Source: JBDZUZ01 sp040255445 | Lineage (GTDB): Bacteria > Planctomycetota > Phycisphaerae > Phycisphaerales > UBA1924 | NCBI GenBank assembly: GCA_040255445.1 | Contig: JBDZUZ010000001.1 | Span: 1-64,000 of the forward strand | Direction: 5' to 3' | DNA length: 64,000 nucleotides | In this document: one piece after another, positions 37,201 through 46,107 of the stretch | Position numbering within the stretch: the stretch's first letter is position 1 | How the letters are laid out: every line of letters begins with the position of its first letter | Notes under the pieces: generated by a model | Told to the model about the DNA's origin: nothing | The model's database searches: none | Seen by the model: only the letters and a program-made list of their open reading frames with translations | Position numbers and translations under genes: made by a program

Positions 37201-39408
37201 ATGCAGGGCCGTGGTCCGCGCCGATCTCGCCGCATCGCACACGCCGCCTTCGCGGCGACGCTGGCCGCGCTCGCCGGCGGCGTGCACGCCGATGATGCGG
37301 TCGGTGTGATCACCGCGCGGCCGGGCTCGCTGCAGCTCCGCACCGGCGAGGTCCGCCTCGCCGAGCTTCCCGACCTGCTCCGCGCTGCCACCACTTTCGA
37401 TGCTGGCACTTTCGATGCCTCCGAGCGGTATGTCATCGAGCTCGACGGTCCGCTCTCGGCCGAGCGCCGCGCAGCGCTCGCCGCGGCGGGCGTGCGTGAT
37501 CTTGGGTATCTCCCCACGAACAGTCTGATCGCGGATCTCTCCGGCAGCACCGGGGCGAAGCTGCGTGGGCTGGGGTTTGTCACCCGCGTTGTGCGCTACG
37601 AAGACGCGTGGCGGGTCGACCCCGTGCTCTTCGCCGGCCCGAATCACTTCAACTGGTCAACGCCCGAGCGGCAGGACATCGCGGCTCGGGGGAATGTGCT
37701 CGCACGGCTCTGGCTCTTCGCGGGCGAACGCATGGAGCCCGCCCGCGACCGCATCGGCCCGATCGCCGCTGCGCAGATCCGCGGCATGGAGCCGGTCGAC
37801 GGACGCTGGTCGTTCGTCGTCGAGATGCCCGCCGCGGCGGTGGCGCAGCTCGAGTCGTGGAAGGATCTGCAGTACGCCGAGCCGATCCCCGAGTACGCCG
37901 CGCGCTCGAACACCGCCGTCCGCGCCATGGTGCAGAGCGGTGTCACGGGGCTCACGCCGCTGTACGACCGCCGCCTCGAGGGCGAGGGTCAGATCATCGG
38001 CGTGATCGACGGCTGGGTCTCGACGACGCACTGCGCGTTCCGCGACTTGGTCAACCCCATCGGCCCTACCCACCGCAAGATCCTCGCGTACAACACTTTC
38101 GTCAGCTACGACCTGCACGGCACGCACGTGGCCGCGACCGCGCTGGGTGATGCGGGCATCGCCGACAACAACCGCGGCGTGGCGTACAAGGCCAAGCTGG
38201 TCTTCAACACCTGGCCCGATCCCAGCGAGGCATCCGTCTTCGGCAAGCTCGATCTACACCGCTCGCAGGGCGCTTTCGTCCACAACAACTCCTGGGGCGC
38301 CGACTTCTTCACGGCTTACGACGGCGCGTGCGTCGCGATCGACACGCTGAGCTTCAACAACGACGACAACCTGGTCGTGTTCTCGGTTTCGAACATGAGC
38401 GTGATCGGCAACCCCGAGAACGCGAAGAACTGCCTGGCGGTCGCTGCCTCCGGCGCTTCGACCGCCCCCGAGACAATGTGCAGCGGCGGCGCGGGGCCGA
38501 CGGCCGACGGCCGCCGCAAGCCCGAGGTGACCGCGCCCGGCTGCAACACATCATCCTCCGCCGGTGATGGCGGCTGCGGCACCACGCCCCAGTCGGGCAC
38601 CTCGATGGCGGCGCCCGCGGTGTCGGGCGTCGCGACGCTAATCCGGGAGTACTTCGTCGACGGTTACTACCCCGGCGGTGTCGCCAACCCGGCGGATGCC
38701 TTCACGCCCTCGGGCCCGCTGCTCAAGGCGACGATCGCGAACAGCGCATCGGATCTCACCTCCGTGACCGGATACCCCGGCACGCGCGAGGGCTGGGGCC
38801 GCGTGATCGCCGACCGTGCGCTCTACTTCCCCGGCGACACCCGCAAGCTCGTGGTGCGCGATGTCCGCAACGCCTCGCCCGATGCGCTCTCAACCGGCGA
38901 CGACGATGTCATCCTGATCGAGAACGCCTCGGCGTCGCAGGACCTCCGCGTCACTCTCGCCTGGCACGACCGCGCAGCGCAGGTCAACGCGAGCTTCACA
39001 CCCGTCAATGATCTCAACCTCGTGCTCACCGCGCCCAACGGCGATGTCTACTACGGCAACAACTTCGCCGGCGGGTACTCATCGCGGAACGGCACGCCCG
39101 ACTCGATCAACAACCTCGAGCAGGTCCACATCGCCGCGCCCGCCGCGGGCCGCTGGACGGTTCGCATCGTGGGCAACGCGGTGAACGCCGGCCCGCAGGG
39201 GTACGCGGTGGTCGTGACCGGCGATGTCACGCCAGGCGCCCCGTGCCTGGCGGACTTCGATCAGTCCGGCGGTGTCGATGGCGACGATGTGACCGCGTTC
39301 TTCGAGGCGTGGCAGCAGGGGCTGCCCGAGGCCGATGTCGACCAGTCGGGCGGGATCGACGGCGACGACATCCCGGTCTTCTTCGCCGCGTGGCAGGCGG
39401 GCTGCTGA
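37201..39408 (+). CDS. Secreted subtilisin-like S8 protease with GC-type dockerin tail
   Basis: A 735-residue exported serine protease. The signal peptide covers about residues 1-30 (ends GGVHADD). A propeptide-like region precedes the catalytic domain. The triad is Asp270 (GVIDGWVS), His306 (HGTHVAA) and Ser468 (SGTSMAAPAVSG), with the oxyanion Asn in HNNSWG. A P-proprotein or jelly-roll type domain follows (VILIENASASQDLRVTLAWH, then a NAGPQGYAVVVTGD end). The dockerin tail has only two Cys (PCLADFD and the final AGC): the middle Cys is replaced by Glu in LPEADVD. Probably extracellular protein degradation. Confidence 0.92.
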   Translation: MQGRGPRRSRRIAHAAFAATLAALAGGVHADDAVGVITARPGSLQLRTGEVRLAELPDLLRAATTFDAGTFDASERYVIELDGPLSAERRAALAAAGVRDLGYLPTNSLIADLSGSTGAKLRGLGFVTRVVRYEDAWRVDPVLFAGPNHFNWSTPERQDIAARGNVLARLWLFAGERMEPARDRIGPIAAAQIRGMEPVDGRWSFVVEMPAAAVAQLESWKDLQYAEPIPEYAARSNTAVRAMVQSGVTGLTPLYDRRLEGEGQIIGVIDGWVSTTHCAFRDLVNPIGPTHRKILAYNTFVSYDLHGTHVAATALGDAGIADNNRGVAYKAKLVFNTWPDPSEASVFGKLDLHRSQGAFVHNNSWGADFFTAYDGACVAIDTLSFNNDDNLVVFSVSNMSVIGNPENAKNCLAVAASGASTAPETMCSGGAGPTADGRRKPEVTAPGCNTSSSAGDGGCGTTPQSGTSMAAPAVSGVATLIREYFVDGYYPGGVANPADAFTPSGPLLKATIANSASDLTSVTGYPGTREGWGRVIADRALYFPGDTRKLVVRDVRNASPDALSTGDDDVILIENASASQDLRVTLAWHDRAAQVNASFTPVNDLNLVLTAPNGDVYYGNNFAGGYSSRNGTPDSINNLEQVHIAAPAAGRWTVRIVGNAVNAGPQGYAVVVTGDVTPGAPCLADFDQSGGVDGDDVTAFFEAWQQGLPEADVDQSGGIDGDDIPVFFAAWQAGC

Positions 39409-39416
39409 CAGGTTGT

Positions 39417-39440
39417 GGTGCGGGCGTCCCCGCCAGCACC
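39417..39440. repeat. GGTGC-type intergenic hairpin
   Basis: GGTGCGGGCG-TCCC-CGCCAGCACC, one mismatch in the arms, 8 bases after the subtilase stop. Same family as the elements at 17717, 22494 and 42775-42831. Confidence 0.6.
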
Positions 39441-39563
39441 CATCTGTCATGCACTCCATCTGAACCCGCGTTCATTCCGCGCCGGTCGCTCGCGCAGCGT
39501 GGATCCAATCTCCGCCCGCGCCCGAACTTCCTCCCCGTCACCCCCAACAGAGGAGGAAGAAGC

Positions 39564-40661
39564 ATGTTCAGGAACCCCGCAGCTCTGCTCGCCGCCATGG
39601 CGGGCCTCACCGCGATCACCGCCGCGGCCAACGCCCAGTTCGTCACCAGCATCACCCGCCCCGTGTTCAGCGAGGGGCCGACGACGGTCTACTCGGTCGA
39701 TACAGGGACCGGGGTTTCGACGGCGATCTTCGACCCGATCGCCGCGGGCCTCCCCGCCACCGCGCCGGGATTCACCGGGCTCGCCGCGGATGATGCCAAC
39801 CGCATCTTGTACGCCTCAACGACCAACGGCACCAAGTCCGACATCTACGCGCTCGACTACACCGACCCCGAGAACGTGGTCGCCACGCTGCTCTTCTCGA
39901 CCTCGCGCGACAACGGCGGCTCGGTCGTCCCCGGGCCCGTGATCGATGGGCTCGCCTTCGACACCACCCGCCGCATCCTCTACGCCACCCGTGTGCTTGG
40001 TGGCTCCACGGGTACCGAGGGCCTCTGGCGTATCAGCCTGACCGACGGCTTTGCCGAGGTCGCCTTCGAGTACGAACCCACCTCCAGCAGCAACTACGCC
40101 ATCGGTGGCATCGACTACGACGCCGACACCGACCGGATCTATCTGTCCGATGACGACGACACCGGCGGCCGGAACATTTACTCGATGGATGCCGGCGACC
40201 TCGCGGCGGGCCTCACGCTCGTCGCCCCGTACCCCGCGGGCGTGACGGATGTCGATGGCCTCGGCGCCGGGGGCGGATTCCTGCTCCTGCTGTCGGATTC
40301 CCAGGATTCCGACAACACGACCTCGATCGAGGGCAACAACGGTCTGCACCGCCGATACAACCTCGCAACGCGCGAGGTGCGCACCATTCCGAGCCCCTAC
40401 CCCGAGCGCACGCTCGCGACCCTGGGCCGCATCGATCCCACCGGCGGCGGTGCGTACGCCCCCTCGCTCCTGGGCGGGCCGGCCTGTCCGGCGTGCGCGG
40501 CCGACTTCGACCAGTCCGGCGGCGTTGATGGTGATGACATCACCGCGTTCTTCGCCGCGTGGCAAGCTGGAGAAGCCTGCGGCGATGTCGATGGCTCGGG
40601 CGGCGTCGATGGCGACGACATCCCGTTCTTCTTTGTCCGCTGGGAAGCGGGCGGCTGCTGA
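39564..40661 (+). CDS. Secreted propeller-like protein with GC-type dockerin tail
   Basis: A 365-residue exported protein; the signal peptide ends near ITAAANAQ. The passenger resembles a DUF4394 or SMP-30-like propeller: TVYSVDTGTGVSTAIFDPI, GLAADDANRILYAST, GLAFDTTRRILYATR, GGIDYDADTDRIYLSDDD. No catalytic site is evident. The dockerin tail is regular, with four Cys (CPACAADFD, EACGDVD, VRWEAGGC). A strong AGAGGAGGAAG site precedes the ATG. It lies 155 bases after the subtilase and is closed by the terminator at 40722. Confidence 0.82.
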   Translation: MFRNPAALLAAMAGLTAITAAANAQFVTSITRPVFSEGPTTVYSVDTGTGVSTAIFDPIAAGLPATAPGFTGLAADDANRILYASTTNGTKSDIYALDYTDPENVVATLLFSTSRDNGGSVVPGPVIDGLAFDTTRRILYATRVLGGSTGTEGLWRISLTDGFAEVAFEYEPTSSSNYAIGGIDYDADTDRIYLSDDDDTGGRNIYSMDAGDLAAGLTLVAPYPAGVTDVDGLGAGGGFLLLLSDSQDSDNTTSIEGNNGLHRRYNLATREVRTIPSPYPERTLATLGRIDPTGGGAYAPSLLGGPACPACAADFDQSGGVDGDDITAFFAAWQAGEACGDVDGSGGVDGDDIPFFFVRWEAGGC

Positions 40662-40721
40662 TCGCGGCGCTGTGCGGGCCCTTCGGCCCGCGGATCCGAT
40701 AGAAGAACCCCCAGCCCACCC

Positions 40722-40749
40722 CCGCCGCGGCCTGTGCCGCGGCGGTTTT
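40722..40749 (+). terminator. Rho-independent terminator
   Basis: CCGCCGCGGC (40722-40731) pairs perfectly with GCCGCGGCGG (40736-40745), loop CTGT, followed by TTTT. It lies 60 bases after the propeller gene stop. Confidence 0.88.
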
Positions 40750-40774
40750 CGTTCCGTCTCTGCGCGAAACACGC

Positions 40775-40802
40775 TTGCGGCGAATCTCGCCTCCGGTACA
40801 TT
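40775..40802 (+). promoter_or_regulatory. Sigma-70-like promoter for metalloprotease gene
   Basis: TTGCGG (40775-40780), 16 bases, TACATT (40797-40802). The expected transcription start is about 25 bases before the ATG at 40836, leaving room for the GGAGG site at 40821. Confidence 0.45.
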
Positions 40803-40835
40803 GGGGGCACTTCCGCTTCTGGAGGAATCGCCCCG

Positions 40836-41924
40836 ATGCCCGAGATGTCCACGGCCGTGATCGCCGCCGCGATCGGTCTGTCCGCCCAGCTTGCCTTCGG
40901 TGGGCCTGATGGCGGCCCCGCCGCTATCGCGCCGCGGGCCATTGCTGAGGTCGAGATGCAGGAGTGCGCGACCGAGCTCACAGATGCCGAAATCGCCCAG
41001 CATCTCGCCCTCGAGGCCGCGGGCGCCTTCGCCCGCCCCTACGGCCAGCGGTCGATGATCTCCGTGCCGGTGACGTTCCATGTCCTCCGCCGCTCCAACG
41101 GCACGGGCGGCCTGCCCGTTGACCGCCAGGCGCAGGCGATGATCGACCTCGATCTCGCGTACGCCCCCGCGGGCATCCGCTTCTGCAAGCCCGGCCCGAC
41201 GATCTACATCGATGATGATGCGATGTATTCGGGCATCACCACCTCCGCGGCGATCAACGCGCTCCGCCGCACCAACCCCGTGCCCGACACGATCAACATA
41301 TGGTTCGTCGAAGGCCTGCGCAACGAGGGCGGCGGCCTCTGCGGCATCTCGTCGTTCACGACATCGAGCACGCAGGGCATCGTGATGAACAACTCGTGCA
41401 CAGCGCTGCCGACGAATGCATCGACGCTGCCGCACGAGGTGGGCCACTACTTCAACCTCTACCACACGCACGAGACCAGCTTCGGCTGCGAGCACCCCAA
41501 CGGCTCCAACTGCGCCACCGCCGGCGACCGGCTCTGCGATACGCCCGCCGATCCCGTGCTGGGCACGGGCAATGTCTCCAGCTCCTGCGTCTACTCGGGC
41601 GCGGGCGAGAACTGCGCTGCAACCTCCGGCTTCGCCGCCGACCCGCGCAACTTCATGTCCTACTCGCGGAAAACGTGCCGCGACTTCTTCAGCCAGCAGC
41701 AGCTCGACAAGATGGTCGCCACGGTGATCAACCTCCGCCCCGAGCTCGTCAACGCCTGCCCCACCTGCCCCGCGGATTACGACAACTCCGGCGGCGTCGA
41801 CGGCGATGACATCACCGCGTTCTTCGCCGACTGGCAGATCGGCGCCGGCGACATCGACGGCTCGGGCGGAGTCGACGGCGACGACATCGCGTACTTCTTC
41901 GGCCGCTGGCAGGCCGGCTGCTGA
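40836..41924 (+). CDS. Secreted M43-like (pappalysin-type) metalloprotease with GC-type dockerin tail
   Basis: A 362-residue exported zinc protease. The signal peptide ends near AQLAFG. The zinc site reads HEVGHYFNLYH (about residue 200). This is HExxHxxxxxH with Asn at the position where metzincins normally have Gly, which is unusual for M43 pappalysins. A Met-turn-like NFMSYS follows, and C-x(n)-C pairs (FGCEHPNGSNC, RLCDTP) match the pappalysin group. Earlier motifs: SVPVTFHVLRRSNGTGG and NIWFVEGL. The dockerin tail has three Cys (CPTC and AGC, no middle Cys: GAGDIDGSGG). Confidence 0.85.
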   Translation: MPEMSTAVIAAAIGLSAQLAFGGPDGGPAAIAPRAIAEVEMQECATELTDAEIAQHLALEAAGAFARPYGQRSMISVPVTFHVLRRSNGTGGLPVDRQAQAMIDLDLAYAPAGIRFCKPGPTIYIDDDAMYSGITTSAAINALRRTNPVPDTINIWFVEGLRNEGGGLCGISSFTTSSTQGIVMNNSCTALPTNASTLPHEVGHYFNLYHTHETSFGCEHPNGSNCATAGDRLCDTPADPVLGTGNVSSSCVYSGAGENCAATSGFAADPRNFMSYSRKTCRDFFSQQQLDKMVATVINLRPELVNACPTCPADYDNSGGVDGDDITAFFADWQIGAGDIDGSGGVDGDDIAYFFGRWQAGC

Positions 41925-42031
41925 TCGGCCGGATCACGTGTTCCTGTGTCCCGTGCCACGGTCGCACGGTTCTTCCGTTCCGCGAAACGATCCCGAAACC
42001 GCCGCCTCCCCGCGGCCCAGAGGAGAGTCTC

Positions 42032-42766
42032 ATGACCGTCACACGCAAGCTCGTTCTCGCCGCCGCCATCGCGGCCGGCGCCGCCTTCCCCGCCGCGGCG
42101 ATCGACCTCAACCCCGTTGTGGCCTTCTCGGTGCTCGACCAGCCGCTCGACGGCAACGGCGACACCTTCAACAGCTTCACCGGCCTGCTCCGCACCCAGA
42201 GCACCCGCGCCGACCGCGCCATGCTCGAGTACGACATCTCGTCGCTCGCCGGGCAGACCATCGCCTCCGCGACGATCACCGGCACCATCGCCAACAACAA
42301 CGCCGGCGGCACCTTCCCCCGCACCTTCGAGTTCGGCCTCTACAACGCCAACGGCGTCCGTGATCTCTCCGACTACCAGATCGCGCAGGAGGTCGTCGGC
42401 GATGCTTCCTGGCCCGCCCCGACGCCCCCGCTCGAGTTCAGCTTCGATGTCACCGCCGCGCTGCAGAACCTGGTCAACGCCGGCGCCACGCACGCGGGCC
42501 TGAAGGTGACCGGCACCTCGGCGAACCTCTTCCCCAGCATCCTCAGCGCCGACACCATCCTCAGCGTCGAGACCGGCGGCCCGGCCTGCCCGGTGTGCGC
42601 GGCCGACTTCGACCAGTCCGGCGGCGTCGACGGCGACGACATCACGGCCTTCTTCGAAGCCTGGCAGGCCGGCGCCGCCTGCGGCGATGTCGACGGCTCC
42701 GGCGGCGTCGATGGCGACGACATCCCGTTCTTCTTCGTCCGCTGGGAAGCGGGCGGCTGCAACTGA
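42032..42766 (+). CDS. Secreted DNRLRE-like domain protein with GC-type dockerin tail
   Basis: A 244-residue exported protein; the signal peptide ends near AAFPAAAID. The passenger is a single beta-sandwich resembling DNRLRE domains: ADRAMLEYDISSLAGQTIAS, ATITGTIANN, FEFGLYNANGVRDLSDY and SFDVTAALQNLVNAGATHAG. The same pattern (a short chain phrase of the type YxANG or YxADG, then DV..A...L..AG.TH.G) is found in the 13 array genes downstream, so it may be the founder type of that family. The dockerin tail has four Cys and ends GGCN. A GAGGAGAGTC site precedes the ATG. Confidence 0.8.
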   Translation: MTVTRKLVLAAAIAAGAAFPAAAIDLNPVVAFSVLDQPLDGNGDTFNSFTGLLRTQSTRADRAMLEYDISSLAGQTIASATITGTIANNNAGGTFPRTFEFGLYNANGVRDLSDYQIAQEVVGDASWPAPTPPLEFSFDVTAALQNLVNAGATHAGLKVTGTSANLFPSILSADTILSVETGGPACPVCAADFDQSGGVDGDDITAFFEAWQAGAACGDVDGSGGVDGDDIPFFFVRWEAGGCN

Positions 42767-42774
42767 TCGATTGT

Positions 42775-42863
42775 GGTGCAGGCGTCCTCGCCTGCCCATG
42801 AGATTATGGTGCGGGCGTCCCCGCCTGCGCCCGGGTTGTGATCAGGGCGTCCCCGCCTGCCCC
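42775..42863. repeat. Three consecutive GGTGC-type hairpins
   Basis: Three copies in a row after the stop: 42775-42798 (GGTGCAGGCG-TCCT-CGCCTGCCCA), 42808-42831 (GGTGCGGGCG-TCCC-CGCCTGCGCC) and about 42840-42863 (GATCAGGGCG-TCCC-CGCCTGCCCC). The central GGCG-TCCY-CGCCTGC is constant and the outer bases drift. Confidence 0.75.
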
Positions 42864-42887
42864 GGCCAGGTTCTAAGTTCCCACCCA

Positions 42888-42916
42888 CGCCGCGGCCCCC
42901 GGGCCGCGGCGCTTTT
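42888..42916 (+). terminator. Rho-independent terminator before the small-protein array
   Basis: CGCCGCGGCC (42888-42897) pairs with GGCCGCGGCG (42902-42911), loop CCCG, followed by CTTTTC. It separates the DNRLRE-like gene from the array and its last bases overlap the array promoter element. Confidence 0.88.
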
Positions 42917-42918
42917 CA

Positions 42919-42948
42919 TGCAACCCCTTCCCCGGGGTCTGGTAGACT
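42919..42948 (+). promoter_or_regulatory. Two-block promoter-like element D, head of small-protein array
   Basis: TGCAACC (42919-42925), 15 bases, GGTAGACT (42941-42948), preceded by TTTTCA as in copies A-C. Lies 99 bases before the first array ATG at 43048 and right after a terminator, so it is the best candidate promoter for the 13-gene array. Confidence 0.55.
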
Positions 42949-43047
42949 GATCGCCGGGTGCCCCGGGGTGGGGGCTTGGGGGTGTGGTGGACGGACGGGC
43001 CATTCTGGTCCGCCGTGGGTGTCGGACAGCGCAGGAGATCGGGCTAC

Positions 43048-43779
43048 ATGCGGGCGCTTCACAGAGTTTGTGGTTTCATGGCCATCGCGTGCGCTGCGCT
43101 GCAGTCATCCGCTTCGGATTGGTGGGAGATCGCGCTGCAGGCTGATGCCGAGGCGCGACTGGTTGAGTTCCAACCCTTCGACGGTGTGCCGGACAGGATC
43201 AACTCCTGGTGCCTCACCGATACCCCGCTGGTGCGGTCGATTCAGTGCGAAGAGTTCAGCATCGAGTCGGTGCTCGCGGCGGAGGGTATCTACGCGGCGT
43301 GGACGGGCTCGGTGGGCATGAGCCACGGCGCGCCCGATGGGCCGCTGCGCTTCCGCCTCGACATCTACGGCGGCGATGGCGACATCACGCTCGACGATGC
43401 GTTCCGCCCGGCGGTGCAGACCGCGACTATCGAGGCATCCGGGCCGCAATTCGCCGGATCACACACCATCGACCTTGCTGTCCTGCTCCCGGGGCTGCGT
43501 GATGCGGGGTACTCGCACATCGGCTTCCGATTCACGCCGCTTGTCACGATGACCGGCTGCGCGGTCGCCGGCGGTCGAATCGTGGTGACGCTCTCCTGCC
43601 CCGCGTGCCCGCTCGACTTCGACCGCAACGGCCCGGTGACCGGCGACGATCTCGTGCTGTTCCTCGAGCATTTCAACCTCGGCCACCCCTGCGCCGATCT
43701 TGATCGCTCCGGGCTGGTCGACATGGACGACCTGGCGTACTTCATGGATCTGTTCCCGCGGGCCAACTGCGCTCCTTGA
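43048..43779 (+). CDS. Array gene 1: small secreted protein with dockerin tail
   Basis: A 243-residue exported protein; signal helix MRALHRVCGFMAIACAALQS. Passenger of about 150 residues: FQPFDGVPDRINSWC, then RSIQCEEFSIES and FRLDIYGGDGDITLDDAFRP, with a DAGYSHIGFRFTP end. It has two extra Cys in the N-terminal half that could form a local disulfide. The tail is a worn dockerin, starting CPACPLDFDRNGPVTGDDLV, with HPCADLDRSG and a final Cys followed by AP. A CAGGAGATC site supports the ATG at 43048; the frame upstream lies across promoter element D. First gene of the array. Confidence 0.75.
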   Translation: MRALHRVCGFMAIACAALQSSASDWWEIALQADAEARLVEFQPFDGVPDRINSWCLTDTPLVRSIQCEEFSIESVLAAEGIYAAWTGSVGMSHGAPDGPLRFRLDIYGGDGDITLDDAFRPAVQTATIEASGPQFAGSHTIDLAVLLPGLRDAGYSHIGFRFTPLVTMTGCAVAGGRIVVTLSCPACPLDFDRNGPVTGDDLVLFLEHFNLGHPCADLDRSGLVDMDDLAYFMDLFPRANCAP

Positions 43780-43857
43780 GGGTCGGCCGCACACCTTTCT
43801 GCCTTGCAACCTCCCGCTCTGTGTCGATGCTGATTCTGTAGCTGGTACGAGTGACGC

Positions 43858-44565
43858 ATGCTGAATCGACTCATCGCAACTGCTGCTGTCATGATCGCCG
43901 CCAACGCGGCGGCCGCGGGGCCTCCGCCAACGGAGTACAACCTCATCGACTTCGGGCGCACGGGCGACTGGTCGGTCACGGACGACAACTGCCTGCGGAC
44001 GACGGCGACCGAGCAGGTGATCCGCTGTACCGAGTTCGTGCTCGGAGCCTTGCCGCACCGCAGATTTACAGGGCGATGGGTTGCCTTCAGCATGTCGCCC
44101 GTCGAGCCGTGGGTTGTCCCCGCGGTGCGGATCCACTGGTACCGCGCCGATGGGCTGGCGACCACCGCCGATGCCGCGGCGCCGCGGTACGAGCTCACGC
44201 ACTCGGTCGACACCTGGGCGGGGCGCGATCAGTATGCGGTCCTCTCCATCTGGGTCGATGTCGAGCCAGCGTATCGCCAGATCCAGGCCGAGGGCGGGTC
44301 GCACGTGGGAATTCAGTTCGGCGCAGCGGGCGATGCGGTCGAGTGCTTCAGTTCGCAGTTGGGGTACTACTACTTCGGCGAACCATGCCCCCCGTGCATC
44401 AGCGACTACGACCAGAGCGGCGGTGTCGACGGTGACGACATCGGGGTCTTCCTGGTCGAGTGGGAGCGGGGCGCTCCCTGTGCCGATATCGACCGCTCCG
44501 GCGCCGTGGACGGTACTGACTTCTCGCTCTTCTTCGAATACTGGCACGGGGGGGCCTGCTTGTGA
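43858..44565 (+). CDS. Array gene 2: small secreted protein with dockerin tail
   Basis: A 235-residue exported protein: signal MLNRLIATAAVMIAANAAAA, then GPPPTEYNLIDFGRTGDWSV. Its first 58 codons are nearly identical to array gene 4, which points to recent duplication or conversion. Later motifs: VRIHWYRADGLATTADAAAP and a GGSHVGIQFG end. The tail has four Cys (CPPCISDYD, APCADIDRSG, GGACL), with the second EF-hand altered to VDGTD. Ends by overlapping gene 3 (GTGA). Confidence 0.8.
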   Translation: MLNRLIATAAVMIAANAAAAGPPPTEYNLIDFGRTGDWSVTDDNCLRTTATEQVIRCTEFVLGALPHRRFTGRWVAFSMSPVEPWVVPAVRIHWYRADGLATTADAAAPRYELTHSVDTWAGRDQYAVLSIWVDVEPAYRQIQAEGGSHVGIQFGAAGDAVECFSSQLGYYYFGEPCPPCISDYDQSGGVDGDDIGVFLVEWERGAPCADIDRSGAVDGTDFSLFFEYWHGGACL

Positions 44566-45266
44566 TCGACTGTGCCAGAGTCCTGATGCTCGTCGCCGCG
44601 GCGGTCACATCCGCCGTCGCGCACGCCCAGACCCCGATTCGATTCTTCGTGTTCGATGGGTTCATGCGGCAGGGACCGCTCGCATTCTCGGATGGCACGC
44701 ACATCACGCAGTCAGACCAGTTCTTCGTGGTCGGGTTCTACGAGTTCGACCTGCGCGGCTACACCGGTGATCCGGAGCCGTACGCGCGGATTCAGGGCTT
44801 CGTTCGCCCGGAGAGATCCGGTGTGCCGAATCGGGTCATCCGGGTCTCGGTCTACGAGGCCGACGGTGTCGCAAGCCTCGATGATTTCTTCGCCGACACA
44901 CAACACTGCTGCGAGATCCAGGTGCCGACGCTGGGTCATCCGCCCGGCGAATGGTTCATGATCGATGTGTCGCTGATCATCCGCGATGCGCTCGCGGCGG
45001 GGATCACACACCTCGGTCTGCGACTGGAAACGGTCGGGATGAATTGGGCCGCGGAGGATGTCAGTATCTTCCTCGACATCGGTCGCATCTGCCCCGTGTG
45101 TACATGGGACTGGGACGAGAACGGATACCCCGACGGCTGGGACTTTGTCCAGTTCGTCGAGGCCTGGTATCAAGGTGATCCGTGCGCGGACATTGATGGC
45201 TCCGGCGGGATCGATATCGGTGACATCGAGATGTTTTACGATGTGCTTGGGAGGCAGCATTGCTGA
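44562..45266 (+). CDS. Array gene 3: small secreted protein with dockerin tail
   Basis: A 234-residue exported protein. The GTG at 44562 overlaps the previous stop, so translation is probably coupled; an ATG at 44586 is an alternative start closer to the signal core (LVAAAVTSAVAHAQ). Passenger motifs: ARIQGFVRPERSGVPNRVIR, then VSVYEADGVASLDDFFADT and an AAGITHLGLRLETVG end. The tail is degenerate: CPVCTWDWDENGYPDGWD, then DPCADIDGSGGIDIGD and LGRQHC. Four Cys are kept. Confidence 0.75.
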   Translation: MIDCARVLMLVAAAVTSAVAHAQTPIRFFVFDGFMRQGPLAFSDGTHITQSDQFFVVGFYEFDLRGYTGDPEPYARIQGFVRPERSGVPNRVIRVSVYEADGVASLDDFFADTQHCCEIQVPTLGHPPGEWFMIDVSLIIRDALAAGITHLGLRLETVGMNWAAEDVSIFLDIGRICPVCTWDWDENGYPDGWDFVQFVEAWYQGDPCADIDGSGGIDIGDIEMFYDVLGRQHC

Positions 45267-45402
45267 AGCGGGACAGACAGTCCAGCACAAGCCCCCCGGT
45301 CGCGGGCAGACCAGCGGCGCTGGCGGTTTCGCCGGCGGTCTCGCGGGAGCATTCTCGAACGCGGGCCCGTGTGTTCGGCGCCCTGTCCGCTGAGAGTGAT
45401 GC

Positions 45403-46107
45403 ATGCTGAACAGACTCGTCACCGCTGCCGCTGTCATGATCGCCGCCAACGCGGCGGTCGCGGGGCCTCCGCCGACCGAGTACAACCTCATCGACTTCGG
45501 GCGCACGGGCGACTGGTCGGTCACGGACGACGACTGCCTGCGGACAACGCCGATTGAGCAGGTGATCCGCTGCGCCGAGTTCGACTTACGCGAGCTCTAC
45601 CCCGACCCATTCCACGGTTTGTGGATCCCCTTCGCCGCGGTGCCCTCGCAGTCGTGGGTGGTGCCCGAGGTCCGCATCCGCTGGTACAGGGCCGACGGCC
45701 TCGCGACCCCGGCCGATGCGACCGCCGTCCGGTCCGAGCTTCCGCCGCTGATCGACACGTGGTTCTGGGCGCCCCAGGGCGCGTGGGTGGCCGTCTGGGC
45801 GGACGTCGAAGCGGTGTACAGCGAACTTGTCGCAGACGGCGCCACGCACCTGGGCCTCGAGATCAGCGCAAGCGAGCAGGCCAACGGCTGCATCAGTCTG
45901 CACACCTTCCGGCCGTGGATGCTCCAGCCGTGTTCCCCGTGTCTCGGTGACTACGACCAGAGCGGCGCTGTGGATGGCGAGGACATCAACGCGTTCTTTG
46001 TCGAGTGGGAGCGGGGCGCGGCGTGCGCGGATGTGGATGACTCCGGAGGCGTCGACGGTGGTGACCTCGTCACCTTTTTCCATTACTGGCAATCGGGGGC
46101 GTGCTGA
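45403..46107 (+). CDS. Array gene 4: small secreted protein with dockerin tail
   Basis: A 234-residue exported protein, near-twin of array gene 2 over the first 58 codons (GPPPTEYNLIDFGRTGDWSV identical), then diverging. Passenger: VRIRWYRADGLATPADATAV and a GATHLGLEIS end. The tail reads CSPCLGDYDQSG, then AACADVDDSGGVDGGD and WQSGAC, with four Cys. The stop overlaps the next ATG (TGATG). Confidence 0.8.
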   Translation: MLNRLVTAAAVMIAANAAVAGPPPTEYNLIDFGRTGDWSVTDDDCLRTTPIEQVIRCAEFDLRELYPDPFHGLWIPFAAVPSQSWVVPEVRIRWYRADGLATPADATAVRSELPPLIDTWFWAPQGAWVAVWADVEAVYSELVADGATHLGLEISASEQANGCISLHTFRPWMLQPCSPCLGDYDQSGAVDGEDINAFFVEWERGAACADVDDSGGVDGGDLVTFFHYWQSGAC

